In this document: positions 9,577 to 20,681 of the stretch, piece by piece
Numbering within the stretch: position 1 is the stretch's first letter
How the letters are laid out: each line of letters starts with the position of its first letter
NCBI GenBank assembly: GCA_037954665.1
Contig: JBBMOL010000065.1
Coordinates: 310,001-374,000, forward strand
Length of the DNA stretch: 64,000 nt
Source of the DNA: Laguncularia racemosa
Lineage: Eukaryota; Streptophyta; Magnoliopsida; Myrtales; Combretaceae
Reading direction: 5' to 3'
Made by a program: the position numbers and the translations under genes
Notes under the pieces: generated by a model
Database searches by the model: none
What the model saw: only the letters and a program-made list of their open reading frames with translations
What the model was told of the DNA's origin: nothing

Positions 9577-11618
9577 TGTCGAGTCTAATTTTTTGAATTC
9601 CCATTCCTAATCCGATCTAAACTAGACCCTATGCTCATCTAATCTAGATCCTCGACTTGAGTTAGGAATTTCGTTTGATTTTTGGAGTCGCCACCCAACT
9701 GTTGTTGGGAAAATTGAATTAAGACTAAAGGAGCGGATTAGTCTTAATTTAGACTACTAGTCGTCGTGATTTCCTCTTTTCGTTTTTGAAAAGAGGAAAA
9801 GGGAAAACCAGAGTTTTTAAGTTCGGAGGCTAACCTATTAAAACCTTTACGGTTACCACCTAATCTCCTAAAATTGTTCATCTTTAAAAATGTGTTTCAT
9901 TGTGTTTTTGTTACTTTTTATTATGTTTTTGACTTATTTAAAGAAAATGATTTTTCATTCATTTTATGGGTTGACCCGAATGGGTGCCTACGTACCTGCT
10001 ACTCAGGATCAAACAAGCCGTAGTTCGCTTTTCTGAAAATTTTAGATTTGTTGGTGAATTTTAATTTTGAAGACTTCTTTTGATTTATGTTCTTAACATT
10101 TTTGGATTTTTTTCAAAAAAATTTCTCAGCCTAAACTTTGAATTTATTTTGAAAAAGATTTTTTTTGGAAAACATCAATTTTGGATTTATTTGAAGAAAA
10201 AGATTTTTCTAAGTGCTAAAACATATTTTTTTTCATGATTTTTATAATTTTTTTGAATTTTTTATTATTTTTCATTATTTTTATGATTTTTGTGAATTTT
10301 TGTGATTTTTGGTCTAATGTCTATCATATTTTGAAATTTAAAGCTTTATTATTATTTTTTCTAATATTTTTATTATTTTTCTACATTTTATTATTATCTT
10401 TATTATATATATTTTTTTATTTTCTTACATTATTAAACCTAATAAAACCTAATTTCTACATTTTCTTATTTATAAAAAATATAACAAAAACAAATAATAA
10501 CGAATAATAAATTCAGAATAAATAAATAAATAAACAAAAAAATAAAATAAAAAAATAAAAAAATAAAAATCCGGAAATTCGACTTACCTGGATTCGGATC
10601 GATGCGCGGGTCGGGTCGGTCGGGTCGAATCGGGTTGAATCGGGTCGGGTCGGATCGGTCGGACACGACGGCGGGGTTGGCTCTTTCACGGCGTTCCGGC
10701 GTTTGTTTGTGGCGGGTGAAGTGTCGAATCCTAGCTTCTCGAGGGTCCTAAGTCCGATGGTGGTGGCGGTTCACTCCCAGATCGCCTCCTTGCGGCGGCT
10801 CAAGCTTCGAACGGTGGTCGCGGCTCCAAGCTTCTCCGGCGTGCTCCGATTTGCTCCTTCCTCTCTCTTTCTCTCTCTCTTTTTTTCGTGTTTTCGGCTC
10901 TGGCTTCCTCCTGCTCTTCTCTATTTATAGGCGTCCGGAAAACCTCTGGGATAAGCTTAAATCGGCCGATTTGGATAAATCCGAATTTCTTCCGTTTTTA
11001 GATTTGATTTTATCCCGACGATTTGATGTTAATCTCTTGTGCTCCTTTAGTTTATCTGATGGGTTTGGCCTTATCTCGACTTTAATCTAGAAGATTAAAA
11101 AGAAAACGGCCGATTTCATATTCGTCGGACTTCTGTCGGATTTTTTCCTCCGGCTGGGCTCGCGAAGAAGACGATCACGCGCGACGCGCGTGACTTCCCT
11201 CGGCCAATCACATGCTGCCACGTGGCAGCTTCAGGGAAAAGAAAGAAAAAATTGCATCGAGCGCTCGGGGGAAGATTCGAACTCGCGACCTCCAAGCCTC
11301 CCGCACGTTCCCAGCGCACGCACGAACCAGCTGAGCTGGCCCAATTTATCGATTTTATTTACATCGCAAATTGTACATATGCGATGCAATTTTTTTATTT
11401 TTTGTATTTTTTTGAAATTTCAAAAATTTGTAAAAATTGTTTATTATCCATTATTGCTATTTCCAAAATCATTTTTCAAAATTGAGGTGTTTTCCTATTT
11501 ATTTTTATTTTTTGAACATTTTTATTATTTATGCTAAATTAGGGAAAAATTAGAAAAAATTGAAAATTGATTATTGATGAGAATCATTGATTCCTAGGGC
11601 AAAAATGGGGTGTTTACA
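9577..11618 (-). repeat. LTR of element C (3' LTR in element orientation)
   Basis: 2042 bp, from TGTCGAG to TGTTTACA on the plus strand. Homologous over its length to the solo LTR 5104-7303 (inverted). Contains the inverted TATA box near 10920, the GGGTCGG-rich stretch near 10605-10665, long A/T-rich tracts and the inverted tRNA-like block near 11265-11345. Open frames in it are low-complexity artefacts. Confidence 0.92.
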
Positions 11619-11632
11619 GCTGCCCCTCTTTG
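11619..11632 (-). other. Polypurine tract of element C
   Basis: Minus-strand CAAAGAGGGGCAGC lies directly before the LTR start TGTAAACACC. It confirms the minus orientation of the element and the LTR edge at 11618. Confidence 0.85.
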
Positions 11633-12039
11633 TGGTAAAGTTTGAAAAACTTAACTACAAAGACAAACACGCCATTTTTGGCCACTTGAATTAGGTTTCA
11701 GTAGGAAAATGCCCCAAGAGCTGATAATCCTACGGTTGAAGATATTCCTAACAATTCGAGATAATGTTCCTTCTCCAAAAAGTGCTTTATGGGCTAACTA
11801 ATTGGCGACAGGACACATCTCAAGCATCGAGTAGGAATGTATGAGAAATGATGATAGGAAGCGTCTTACCAGACTTGCAACCTTGAAAAGAAAATTTACT
11901 TAGGAAGCGCCCTTATGAGCTGGCTACCTGTCGACAGAAGCGTCTTGCTAGGCTAGCAACTGTTTGGGAAGGATGTTTTCGAAAAGTGCCCCAAGAGTTG
12001 ACTAATCGGGAAGGTTTAGGAAAGCGCCCCTCATGGGCC
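11633..12039 (-). other. Element C 3' UTR, diverged edge of the repeat array
   Basis: About 400 bp with scattered, poorly conserved versions of the array core (such as AAGTGCCCC, GGGCTAAC, GAAGCGCCC). It looks like the older, diverged edge of the tandem repeat; no coding potential. Confidence 0.7.
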
Positions 12040-13730
12040 AACTAACCTTTGATAAAAATGCCTCGAAAAGTGCCCCCTATGGGCTAACCTTAAGGTAGAT
12101 TTTTAGGAAAGTGCCCCCTATGGGCTAACTAACCCGGGATTGAACTTGTCTCAGAAGGTGCCCCTTATGGGCTAACCATGAGATCAGAAATTTCTTAGGA
12201 AAGTGCCCCCTATGGGCTGACTAACCTAGGTTGAAAACTTGGACTTGTCTCAAAAAGTGCCCCCCATGGGCTGACCGTGAGAACAAGGTTTTAGGAAAGG
12301 GCCCCTTATGGGCTGCCTAACCTGGAATTGAGAATTTTGCCTCAAAAAGTGCCCCCTATGGGCTGACCATGAGGACCAGGTTTTTAGGAAAGGGCCCCCT
12401 ATGGGCTGCCTAACCTAGATTTGAGAATTTTGCCTCAAAAAGTGCCCCCTATGGGTTGATCATGAGGACAAAGTTTTTAGGAAAGGGCCCCCTATGGGCT
12501 GCCTAACCTGGAATTGAGAATTTTGCCTCAAAAAGTGCCCCCTATGGGCTGACCATGAGGACAAAGTTTTTAGGAAAGGGCCCCCTATGGGCTGCCTAAC
12601 CTAGGATTGAGAATTTGCCTCAGAAAGTGCCCCCTATGGGCTGACCATGAGGACAGGGTTTTTAGGAAAGGGCCCCTATGGGCTGCCTAACCTAGGATTG
12701 AGAATTTTGCCTCAAAAAGTGCCCCCTATGGGCTGACCATGAGGACAATGTTTTTAGGAAAGGGCCCCCTATGGGCTGCCTAACCTAAGATTGAGAATTT
12801 GCCTCAGAAAGTGCCCCCTATGGGCTGACCATGAGGACAAAGTTTTTAGGAAAGGGCTCCCTATGGGCTGCCTAACCTGGAATTGAGAATCTTGCCTCAA
12901 AAAGTGCCCCCTATGGGCTGACCATGAGGACAAAGTTTTTAGGATAGGGCCCCCTATGGGCTGCCTAACCTAGGATTGAGAATTTGCCTCAGAAAGTGCC
13001 CCCTATGGGCTGACCATGAGAACAAAGTTTTTAGGAAAGGGCCCCCTATGGGCTGCCTAACCTGGAATTGAGAATTTTGCCTCAAAAAGTGCCCCCTATG
13101 GGCTGACCATGAGGACAAAGTTTTTAGGAAAGGCCCCCCTATGGGCTGCCTAACCTAGGATTGAGAATTTGCCTCAGAAAGTGCCCCCTATGGGCTGACC
13201 ATGAGGACAAGGTTTTTAGGAAAGGCCCCCCTATGGGCTGCCTAACCTAAGATTGAGAATTTTTCCTCAAAAAGTGCCCCCTATGGGCTGACCATGAGGA
13301 CAAAGTTTTTAGGAAAGGGCCCCCTATGGGCTGTCTAACCTAGGATTGAGAATTTTGCCTCAAAAAGTGCCCCCTATAGGCTGACCATGAGGACAAAGTT
13401 TTTAGGAAAGGGCCCCCTATGGGCTGCCTAACCTAGGATTGAGAATTTTGCCTCAAAAAGTGCCCCCTATGGGCTGACCATGAGGACAAAGTTTTTAGGA
13501 AAGGGCCCCCTATGGGCTGCCTAACCTAGGATTGAGAATTTGCCTCAGAAAGTGCCCCCTATGGGCTGACCCTGAGGATAAGGTTTTTAGGAAAGGGCCC
13601 CCTATGGGCTGCCTAACCTAGGATTGAGAATTTTGCCTCAAAAAGTGCCCCCTATGGGCTGACCATGAGGACAAAGTTTTTAGGAAAGGGCCCCCTATGG
13701 GCTGCCTAACCTAGGATTGAGCATTGACAT
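12040..13730 (-). repeat. Tandem array of about 18 units of about 93 bp (dimeric)
   Basis: Each unit has two related halves of roughly 46 bp. One holds GGGCCCCCTATGGGCTGCC followed by TAACCTAGGATTGAG; the other holds GTGCCCCCTATGGGCTGACC followed by ATGAGGACAAAG. Unit starts fall at about 12293, 12387, 12479, 12572, 12665 and so on to 13682. Central units are nearly identical and edge units diverged, as expected from unequal exchange. It lies between the integrase stop and the polypurine tract, in the 3' UTR. Arrays here are known in Tat/Ogre elements and can seed satellites. Confidence 0.95.
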
Positions 13731-14353
13731 CTCCAAAAAGGTGCCTCCCATGAGCTAACCTTAGGAGATGATGTTTAGGGAAGTGCCCATGTCATGCTAA
13801 CTACCTTATTAAAAATGAATGACTAGACGAGTGCCCTACTATGGGCGGACTCATCTCATGCTTTCGAATATGCTTCCTACCAAGCTAAATGATGTAATGC
13901 CTTTCATAATGTGACGATGGTTAACCATTTTAAGACGCTTGCCAGTTTATCGTGGATAGCAACCAAACAACCGAACCTTCGTGTTGGTTTGCCTTTGCTT
14001 CTCTTCTTCTCATCTTGATACGGGGTTGAAAATCTTGATGTGCTTCACTTCTTGATGCGCTTGACTCATTCGTTGGTAATGTTATCCTACTAATGCACTA
14101 AGTTCTAATGCTTAAGAATAAATAAAATTATATCACAAATTTTATCGAGATTCATTATCATTTTATTGTTTATCTTTTATTGACAAAATGGTGAGTAATG
14201 TGTTTAGGTGTATTTATTGTGATGAGAATTGATTAGGATTGTTGACCACTCAGGGATATTAGCTTTGCTTGTAGAAAAGTAAAAACTCAACTTAATGAAA
14301 TTTGTATCGAACATTGGCTTTCATAAACATTGGCAAAATTTCAATTCCCTTGC
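13731..14353 (-). other. Element C 3' UTR, unique part
   Basis: About 620 bp between the integrase stop and the array. One or two diverged repeat units (AGTGCCC, GGGCGGAC) up to about 13850, then A/T-rich DNA with no visible features. Confidence 0.7.
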
Positions 14354-15331
14354 CTAAGGATAGTACATCTTTACAGCATCGGTGTTGACGGGGTCTCTCA
14401 ATTCTGGACCATCCATCTGAGTTAATATTACAGCCCCACCTGACAAAACCTTTTTTACCACATAAGGGCCTTCATAATTAGGAGTGAATTTTCCTCTGGA
14501 GTCTTGGACATTCGGGAGAACTTTTCTTAGTACTAGGTCACCCTCTTTGAAGTACCGAGGTCTCATCTTTTTGTTGAATGCTCGGGCTATCCTCTGCTGG
14601 TAACACTGACCATGACATAGTGCGGTGAGTCTTCTTTCATCAATCAAGTTCAGCTGATCAAGCCTTTTCTTTACCCAATCCGATTCCGTTAATTGAGTTT
14701 CTGACAATATTCTGAATGATGGTATTTCGACTTCCACTGGTAGAACTGCTTCTGTACCATTTACCAATGAGTAAGGGGTAGCTCCTGTCGATGTTCTTAT
14801 TGAAGTCCTGTAAGCCATGAGAGCAAATGGTAACATTTCGTGCCAATCCTTGTAAGTTGTTGTCATCTTTTCGATGATCTTCTTGATATTTTTGTTAGCT
14901 GCTTCTACTGCCCCGTTCATTTGAGGTCTGTAGGGAGTTGAATTTTTGTGGTTTATGTGGAATTGTTGACATAAAACTGTCATCGATTTATTGTTGAGAT
15001 TGGTACCATTGTCGGTGATGATTGACTCAGGAACTCCATATCGAGCTATTATGTCCCTCTTTAAGAAGCGGACTATTACCCCTTTGGTGACATTGGTATA
15101 TGATGACGCTTCTACCCATTTGGTGAAGTAATCAATCGCTACCAGTATAAATCTGTGGCCATTGGATGCCATTGGAGTGATTGGGCCGATTATGTCGATT
15201 CCCCACATGGAGAAAGGCCATGGCGCCGATAACAAATGTAGCTCGTTAGGTGGAGCGTTTATCCGGTCTGCGTATACTTGGCACAAATGGCAGTGCTTGA
15301 CATACTTTATGCAATCCGACTCCATGGTTAA
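14354..15331 (-). pseudogene. Element C integrase
   Basis: About 325 codons continuing the RT/RNase H frame after one nonsense codon at 15332-15334 (TAG where the family has tryptophan, after RLGYY). The zinc finger straddles that stop: its histidines lie upstream (HEGVCGPH) and its cysteines here (CIKYVKHCHLC). The DDE core is complete: MWGIDIIGPITP, FTKWVEA, SIITDNGTN, then NSTPYRPQMNGAVEAANKN with the glutamate. The C-terminal part has FKEGDLVLRKVL and KFTPNYEGPYVVKKVL and ends DAVKMYYP. Only the upstream TAG separates it from the rest of the polyprotein, so decay is mild. Confidence 0.93.
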
Positions 15332-17813
15332 CTAGTAATACCCTAACCTCATGATTTTTCGGGCCAACATGTAGCCGTTCATATGAGGTCCACATACCCC
15401 TTCATGCACTTGCTTCATGAGTTCGCATGCTTCATTCTTGTCCACACATCTCAACAGGGTGGTATCAAATGATCTCTTGTAGAGTATGGACCCACTTAAT
15501 AAGAAATGACTTGCCAACCTTCTGAACGTTCTTTGGTCATTCTTGCTAGCCATTTCAGGGTATTTACCTTCTTGGAGAAAGGTCTTGATGTCGTGATACC
15601 AGGGCTTATCATCTTGTATCTTTTCAACTGTCAAACAATAAGCGGGCCGACTTCCGATGTCTATTTTCATCGGGTGAACTTCGGCTCCCCCTGTTATTTG
15701 CACCATGGACGCTAATGTGGCCAAGGCATCTGCGAACTGATTCTGAGTTCTCGGGATATACGTGAAGGTGATTGCCTTAAACTCCTCGATTAGCTCTGTT
15801 AGGTGTTGATGGTATGGTACCAGTTTGGGGTCTTTGGTTTTGTATTCCCCTCTTGTTTGTAGTATGATGAGCGACGAGTCCCCGTACACCTCTAATTCGC
15901 GGATTCCCATTTGGCAGGCCATCTTGAGGCCAAGAATACATGCTTCATATTCCGCGATATTATTGGTATAGGGAAATGTAAGTCTTGTCGCTGCAGGGAA
16001 TTGAGTGCCGTCTGGGGATATCAATACCGCCCCAACCCCACAACCGAATACGTTGGCAGCTCCGTTGAAAAACAATTTCCACTCAGCATTCTGCTCTCTC
16101 CTAGAGTCTTCTATTGGTATGTCTTCTACTGTTGATATGTTCTCGTCCGGGAATTGGACTCGTATTTCTTGGGTGCCCGTTTCGACAGGGTGTTCGGCCA
16201 ACTGATCGGCCAAGGCTTGCCCCTTTATCGAGTTCTGATGCACATATGTGATGTCGAACTCGGATAGAAGCATCTGCCATTTGGAGATTCTCCCCATCAT
16301 CGCTGGCTTCTCTGCCAGGTATTTTAAAGGATCATGTCTTGTCAACAGCTCAATATGGTAATAAAGGGTATATTGCCTTAGCCGATGCATGACCCAAATT
16401 AACGCACAACACGTCTTCTCCACCTCTGAGTACCTCTGTTCCCCATCAGTGAACTTCTTGCTCAGATAATATATGGGACGTTCTCTTCCCTGCTCATCTT
16501 TCTGCCCCAGCACACATCCCATGGACTCGGGGAGTATGGTGAGGTATAAGAATAAAGGTTTTCCTTGTTTCGGGACTATCAAGACCGGGGGTTTTATAAG
16601 ATAGTCTTTGATTGTCCTGAACGCTTCTTCACATTCGTTGTCCCATTCTATTCCAGCGTTCTTCTTTAATAGACGGAATAGCGGCCGACACTTATCAGTG
16701 AGTTGTGAGATAAACCGAGCTATATAATTTAACCTCCCCAGCAAGCTTCTTACTTCTTTAACGGAGCGTAGGGAAGGTAACTCTAATATGGACTTTACCT
16801 TGTCAGGGTCAATCTTAATGCCTTCCTGGCTGATGACGAACCCTAACAATTTCCCCGTTGTGACCCAAAAAGTACATTTTTCTGGGTTTAGCTTAAGCTG
16901 GAATTTCCTCAGTCGATTAAACAACTTCCTCAGAATATCTACATGGCTTTCTCTTTCTTTGGATTTAGCTATCATGTCGTCGACATATACCTCAACCTCA
17001 CGATGCATCATGTCGTGAAGTATGGCGACCATGGCTCTCTGATATGTTGCCCCGGCGTTTTTTAAACCGAAGGGCATGACTTTATAACAGAAAGTTCCCC
17101 ACGTCGTGACGAAGGTTGTTTTGATTTTGTCTTCCTCGGCCATTTTTATTTGATTGTATCCTGAGAAACCGTCCATGAATGAGAAGAGATGGTTTCCTGC
17201 GGTGTTATCTACTAGAATATCAATATGAGGTAGGGGGAAGTTATCCTTTGGCGTGGCTTGGTTTAAGTCCCGAAAGTCCACGCATACGCGCACTTTTCCG
17301 TTCTTTTTCATGACGGGGACTATATTTGCCACCCATTCTGGGTAGTCGGACACTTCGATGAACCCTACTTCTAGTAGTTTCTTGACTTCTTCTTTGATTT
17401 TCAGCAAGATGTCAGGCCTAAATCTTCTTAATTTTTGTTTTTTAGGTTTGACATCTTCTCTTGTGGGAAGCCTGTGAACTACTATTGACTGGTCTAGCCC
17501 TGGCATGTCACCATATGACCAGGCAAACACATCTGCATATTCGATTAATAGCTCGGTTATCTTTCGTTTTTGCTCGGCACTCAAACTGGTCCCAATTTTG
17601 AGGTTCTTAGGGTTTTCCATGCTTCCTAGATTTACTGTCTCCACAGGCTCGTCGATCGAGATTCCGCTTTGTTCATGTTTTAGCCAATTTTCTTGTATTA
17701 TTTCATGGTTTAAGATATCGTCTTCAACAATTGACCCAGCAGCGTTGGAAACGATATCAGCGTTTTTACATTCTACCTGCGCGAAATATCCCTGATGTTC
17801 GATGGTAGGAGAT
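15332..17813 (-). pseudogene. Element C reverse transcriptase, RNase H and archaeal-type RNase H
   Basis: Open for over 820 codons. RT: YADVFAWSYGDMPGLD, VVHRLPTREDVKPKKQ, VPVMKKNGKVRVCVDFRDLN, MPFGLKNAGATYQRAM and the catalytic box VEVYVDDMIAKS. First RNase H: RPIYYLSKKFTDGEQRY, then KYLAEKPAMMGRISKW. A second RNase H follows: EWKLFFNGAANVFGCGVGAV, NIAEYEACILGLKMA, ELEVYGDSSLII, NQFADALATLAS. Its first catalytic position reads FNGAAN where relatives have an aspartate, so this domain may be inactive. The open frame extends upstream to an ATG at 17890, but residues before about 17813 look like intron. It ends at TAG 15332-15334. Confidence 0.93.
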
Positions 17814-17916
17814 CTGAGAGACATGAAAATAAAGGCACGTATATAAGAGAAAGCAAACAAACTGTGATTAAATTGAATAAAGAGTCTCAATAAAACTTGT
17901 TTAATGATTTTTCTAC
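17814..17916 (-). other. Probable 103-nt intron between the protease linker and RT
   Basis: On the minus strand it starts GTAGAA at 17916 and ends in a pyrimidine-rich stretch and TCTCTCAG at 17814. It is A/T-rich and holds the TAG that closes the upstream frame. Removing it puts the upstream frame (17917-18221) and the RT frame in phase. Ogre elements are known to carry a spliced intron near the protease-RT boundary. The exact sites are inferred. Confidence 0.5.
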
Positions 17917-18435
17917 TCTTGAGCTAACCTAGCACTATTGGTAGGACAACAAAACCAGTTGTTCAGAGCTGGACGTTGGTTGGACATGCGGGAGATTGAT
18001 TCCCCTTTGTTGTTGTCTTCTTTGTTCATTTGAAGCTCTTGAATGGTATTTGCCCTTCTGAAAGTTTGTTGGAGAGGGGGAATGCACATCTGGGTGTCCA
18101 TCAGCTTCCCCTTCATTCTGCCCCTTGCTTGTGCTTCTTCCGTGGCCGTAGGAACATATCCCAGTCCGAAGGTCCCGTGCTGCCCCTCTTTGAACTGATG
18201 GCCCTCCTTGCTGGTCACCATCGTATTCCGGAGGCTGTCCCTCCACAGCCTTTCCCTTCCTGGCCCCTGAATACTCTTCTTGAGTCGGCTGGGTGTGGCG
18301 CAGGAGGCCGATGCTTTCAGTCAAGAGGTGAACTTGGGCAGCCAACTGTTGGACCGTCTGCTCTAGGGATATGATCCTGGAGTTTGAGGCAGCTTCAGCG
18401 TTAGTGTTATTGCGGTTGTCACTGCTGTTGGCCAT
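17917..18435 (-). pseudogene. Element C gag N-terminus fused to protease-RT linker
   Basis: The likely gag start is the ATG at 18435, opening MANSSDNRNNTNAEAA and then a coiled-coil-like SLEQTVQQLAAQVHLLTESI. After roughly 70 codons the sense switches frame near 18220-18240. The other frame then gives GTFGLGYVPTATEEAQARGR, resembling the stretch just before RT in Tat/Ogre polyproteins. The gag core, zinc knuckle and protease active site are absent, so an internal deletion has joined the two ends. The second frame closes at 17913 but may be spliced to RT. Gag N-terminus and linker are recognised by family resemblance only. Confidence 0.65.
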
Positions 18436-19015
18436 TTTTGTTCTTGAGTGAGTAAGGACTGGGCTTCTGGGTGGGTTCGGTTGCTTGGAAGCTATTTTGA
18501 TACCTGGATCCGCATTTTATTTTTTATTTTAGTGTGATGAATGCAAGAATGAAATGCATGTGTCACGCGAATGCTAAAAGATAAAGAGGGTTGACAACTA
18601 ATTGACAATGTATTATCAAAACTTTACTTTTATTAATAATTCTGGAGTTCAAATAAAAATGAAAGATTACAATGATAATCTATTTCCTAGCTCTCTTTGT
18701 CTTCTGTTGTGGAGGCTCAAACTTCTCATTGATGACAGCTTCTAATTATTTGACTTTGGCTTGGCATTTCTCTAATTGTGCTTCTAAGGCCTTGTTCCTC
18801 CGGGTTGTACAAAGTAAACCAATGGCCCAGTACCAACTTTGGGTCCAAAGGTTTGTACACCCGAATTTCTTTGCGGAGGAGGCGGTTGACTGCACTGCTA
18901 GCCATCTATTACAATAGGAAACAACCTAGTTACAACAAGAACTATGAAAACGTTACAGGGAAATAGTCCTGAACTCCAAGGACAAAACAACAAACCAATA
19001 CATTGTCATTCAATA
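18436..19015 (-). other. Element C leader without a visible PBS
   Basis: About 580 bp between the truncated 5' LTR and the gag ATG. I find no primer-binding site. The LTR homology begins abruptly at about 19016 at the sequence CCTACGTACCTGC, so one deletion probably removed the LTR end and the PBS together. Confidence 0.65.
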
Positions 19016-20676
19016 TGCCTACGTACCTGCTACTCAGGATCAAACAAGCCGTAGTTCGCTTTTCTGAAAATTTTAGATTTGTTGGTGAATTTTAATTTTG
19101 AAGACTTCTTTTGATTTATGTTCTTAACATTTTTAGATTTTTTTCAAAAAAATTTCTCAGCCTAAACTTTGAATTTATTTTGAAAATGATTTTTTTTTGG
19201 AAAACATCAATTTTGGATTTATTTGAAGAAAAAGATTTTTCTAAGTGCTAAAACATATTTTTTTTCATGATTTTTATAATTTTTTGAATTTTTTATTATT
19301 TTTCATTATTTTTATGATTTTTGTGAATTTTTGTGAATTTTTGGAATTTTTGTGATTTTTGGTCTAATGTCTATCCTATTTTGAAATTTAAAGCTTTATT
19401 ATTATTTTTTCTAATATTTTTATTATTTTTCTACATTTTATTATTATCTTTATTATATATATTTTTGTATTTTCTTACATTATTAAACCTAATTTCTACA
19501 TTTTCTTATTTATCAAAAATATAACAAAAACAAATAATAACGAATAATAAATTCAGAATAAATAAATAAATAAACAAAAAAAATAAAATAAATAAAAATC
19601 CGGAAATTCGACTTACCTAGATTCGGATTGGTGCGCGGGTCGGGTCGGTCGGGTCGAATCGGGTCAGGTCGAATAGGGTAGAATCGGGTCGGGTCGGATC
19701 GGTCGGACACGACGGCGGGGTTGGCTTGTTCACGGCGTTCCGGCGGTTGTTTGCGGTGGGTGAAGTGTCGAATCCTAGCTTCTCAAGGGTCCTGAGTCCG
19801 ATGGTGGTGGCGGTTCACTCCCAGATCGCCTCCTTGCGGCGGCTCAAGCTTCAAACGGTGGTCGCGGCTCCAAGCTTCTCCGGCGTGCTCCGATTTGCTC
19901 CTTCCTCTCTCTTTCTCTCTCTCTTTTTTTCGTGTTTTTTCGTGCTCTGGCTTCCTCCTGCTCTTCTCTATTTATAGGCGTTCGGAAAACCTCTAGGATA
20001 AGCTTAAATCGACCGATTTGGATAAATCCGAATTTCTTCCGTTTTTAGATTTGATTTTATCCTGACGATTTGATGTTAATCTCTTGTGCTCCTTTGGTTT
20101 ATCTGATGGATTTGGCCTTATCTCGACTTTAATCTAGAAGATTAAAAAGAAAATGGCCGATTTCATATTCGTCGGACTACTGTCGGATTTTTTCCTCCGG
20201 TTGGGCTCGCGAAGAAGACGATCACGCGCGACGCGCGTGACTTCCCTCGGCCAATCACATGCTGCCACGTGGCAGCTCCAGGGAAAAGAAAGAAAAAATT
20301 GCATCGAGCGCTCGGGGGAAGATTCGAACTCGCGACCTCCAAGCCTCCCGCACGTTCCCAGCGCACGCACGAACCAGCTGAGCTGGCCCAATTTCCCGAT
20401 TTTATTTACATCGCAAATTGTACATATGCGATGCAATTTTTTTATTTTTTTGTATTTTTTTGAAATTTCAAAAATTTATAAAAATTGTTTATTATCCATT
20501 ATTGCTATTTCCAAAATCATTTTTCAAAATTGAGGTGTTTTCCTATTTATTTTTATTTTTTGAACATTTTTATTATTTATGCTAAATTAGGGAAAAATTG
20601 GGAAAAATTAGAAAAAATTGAAAATTGATTATTGATGAGAATCATTGATTCCTAGGGCAAAAATGGGGTGTTTACA
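19016..20676 (-). repeat. Truncated LTR of element C (5' LTR in element orientation)
   Basis: 1661 bp matching about 9984-11618 of the partner very closely, ending at the same TTTACA. The first ~410 bp of the plus-strand LTR (its 3' end in element orientation) are missing. Near-identity over the rest suggests a younger insertion than element B. Confidence 0.9.
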
Positions 20677-20681
20677 ATGAG

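Larger units (their letters stand above)
9577..20676 (-). mobile_element. Tat/Ogre-type retrotransposon with deletions (element C)
   Basis: Read on the minus strand. The left LTR (9577-11618) is complete and the right one (19016-20676) lacks about 410 bp of its 3' end. Flanking duplications are ATTAG (9572-9576) and ATGAG (20677-20681), one mismatch; the interrupted Tekay pol suggests ATGAG was the original. In element order: truncated LTR, leader, gag start fused to a protease-RT linker, RT, RNase H, a second (archaeal-type) RNase H, integrase, 3' UTR with a tandem array, polypurine tract, LTR. Second RNase H plus 3'-UTR tandem repeats are known features of Tat/Ogre elements. Lack of PBS, most of gag and protease makes it non-autonomous. 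Confidence 0.93.

Noticed and set aside
12040..13730. CRISPR-like regularly spaced repeat
   Set aside because: Units are contiguous and near-identical throughout with no unique spacers, in a plant retrotransposon 3' UTR. It is a tandem repeat.
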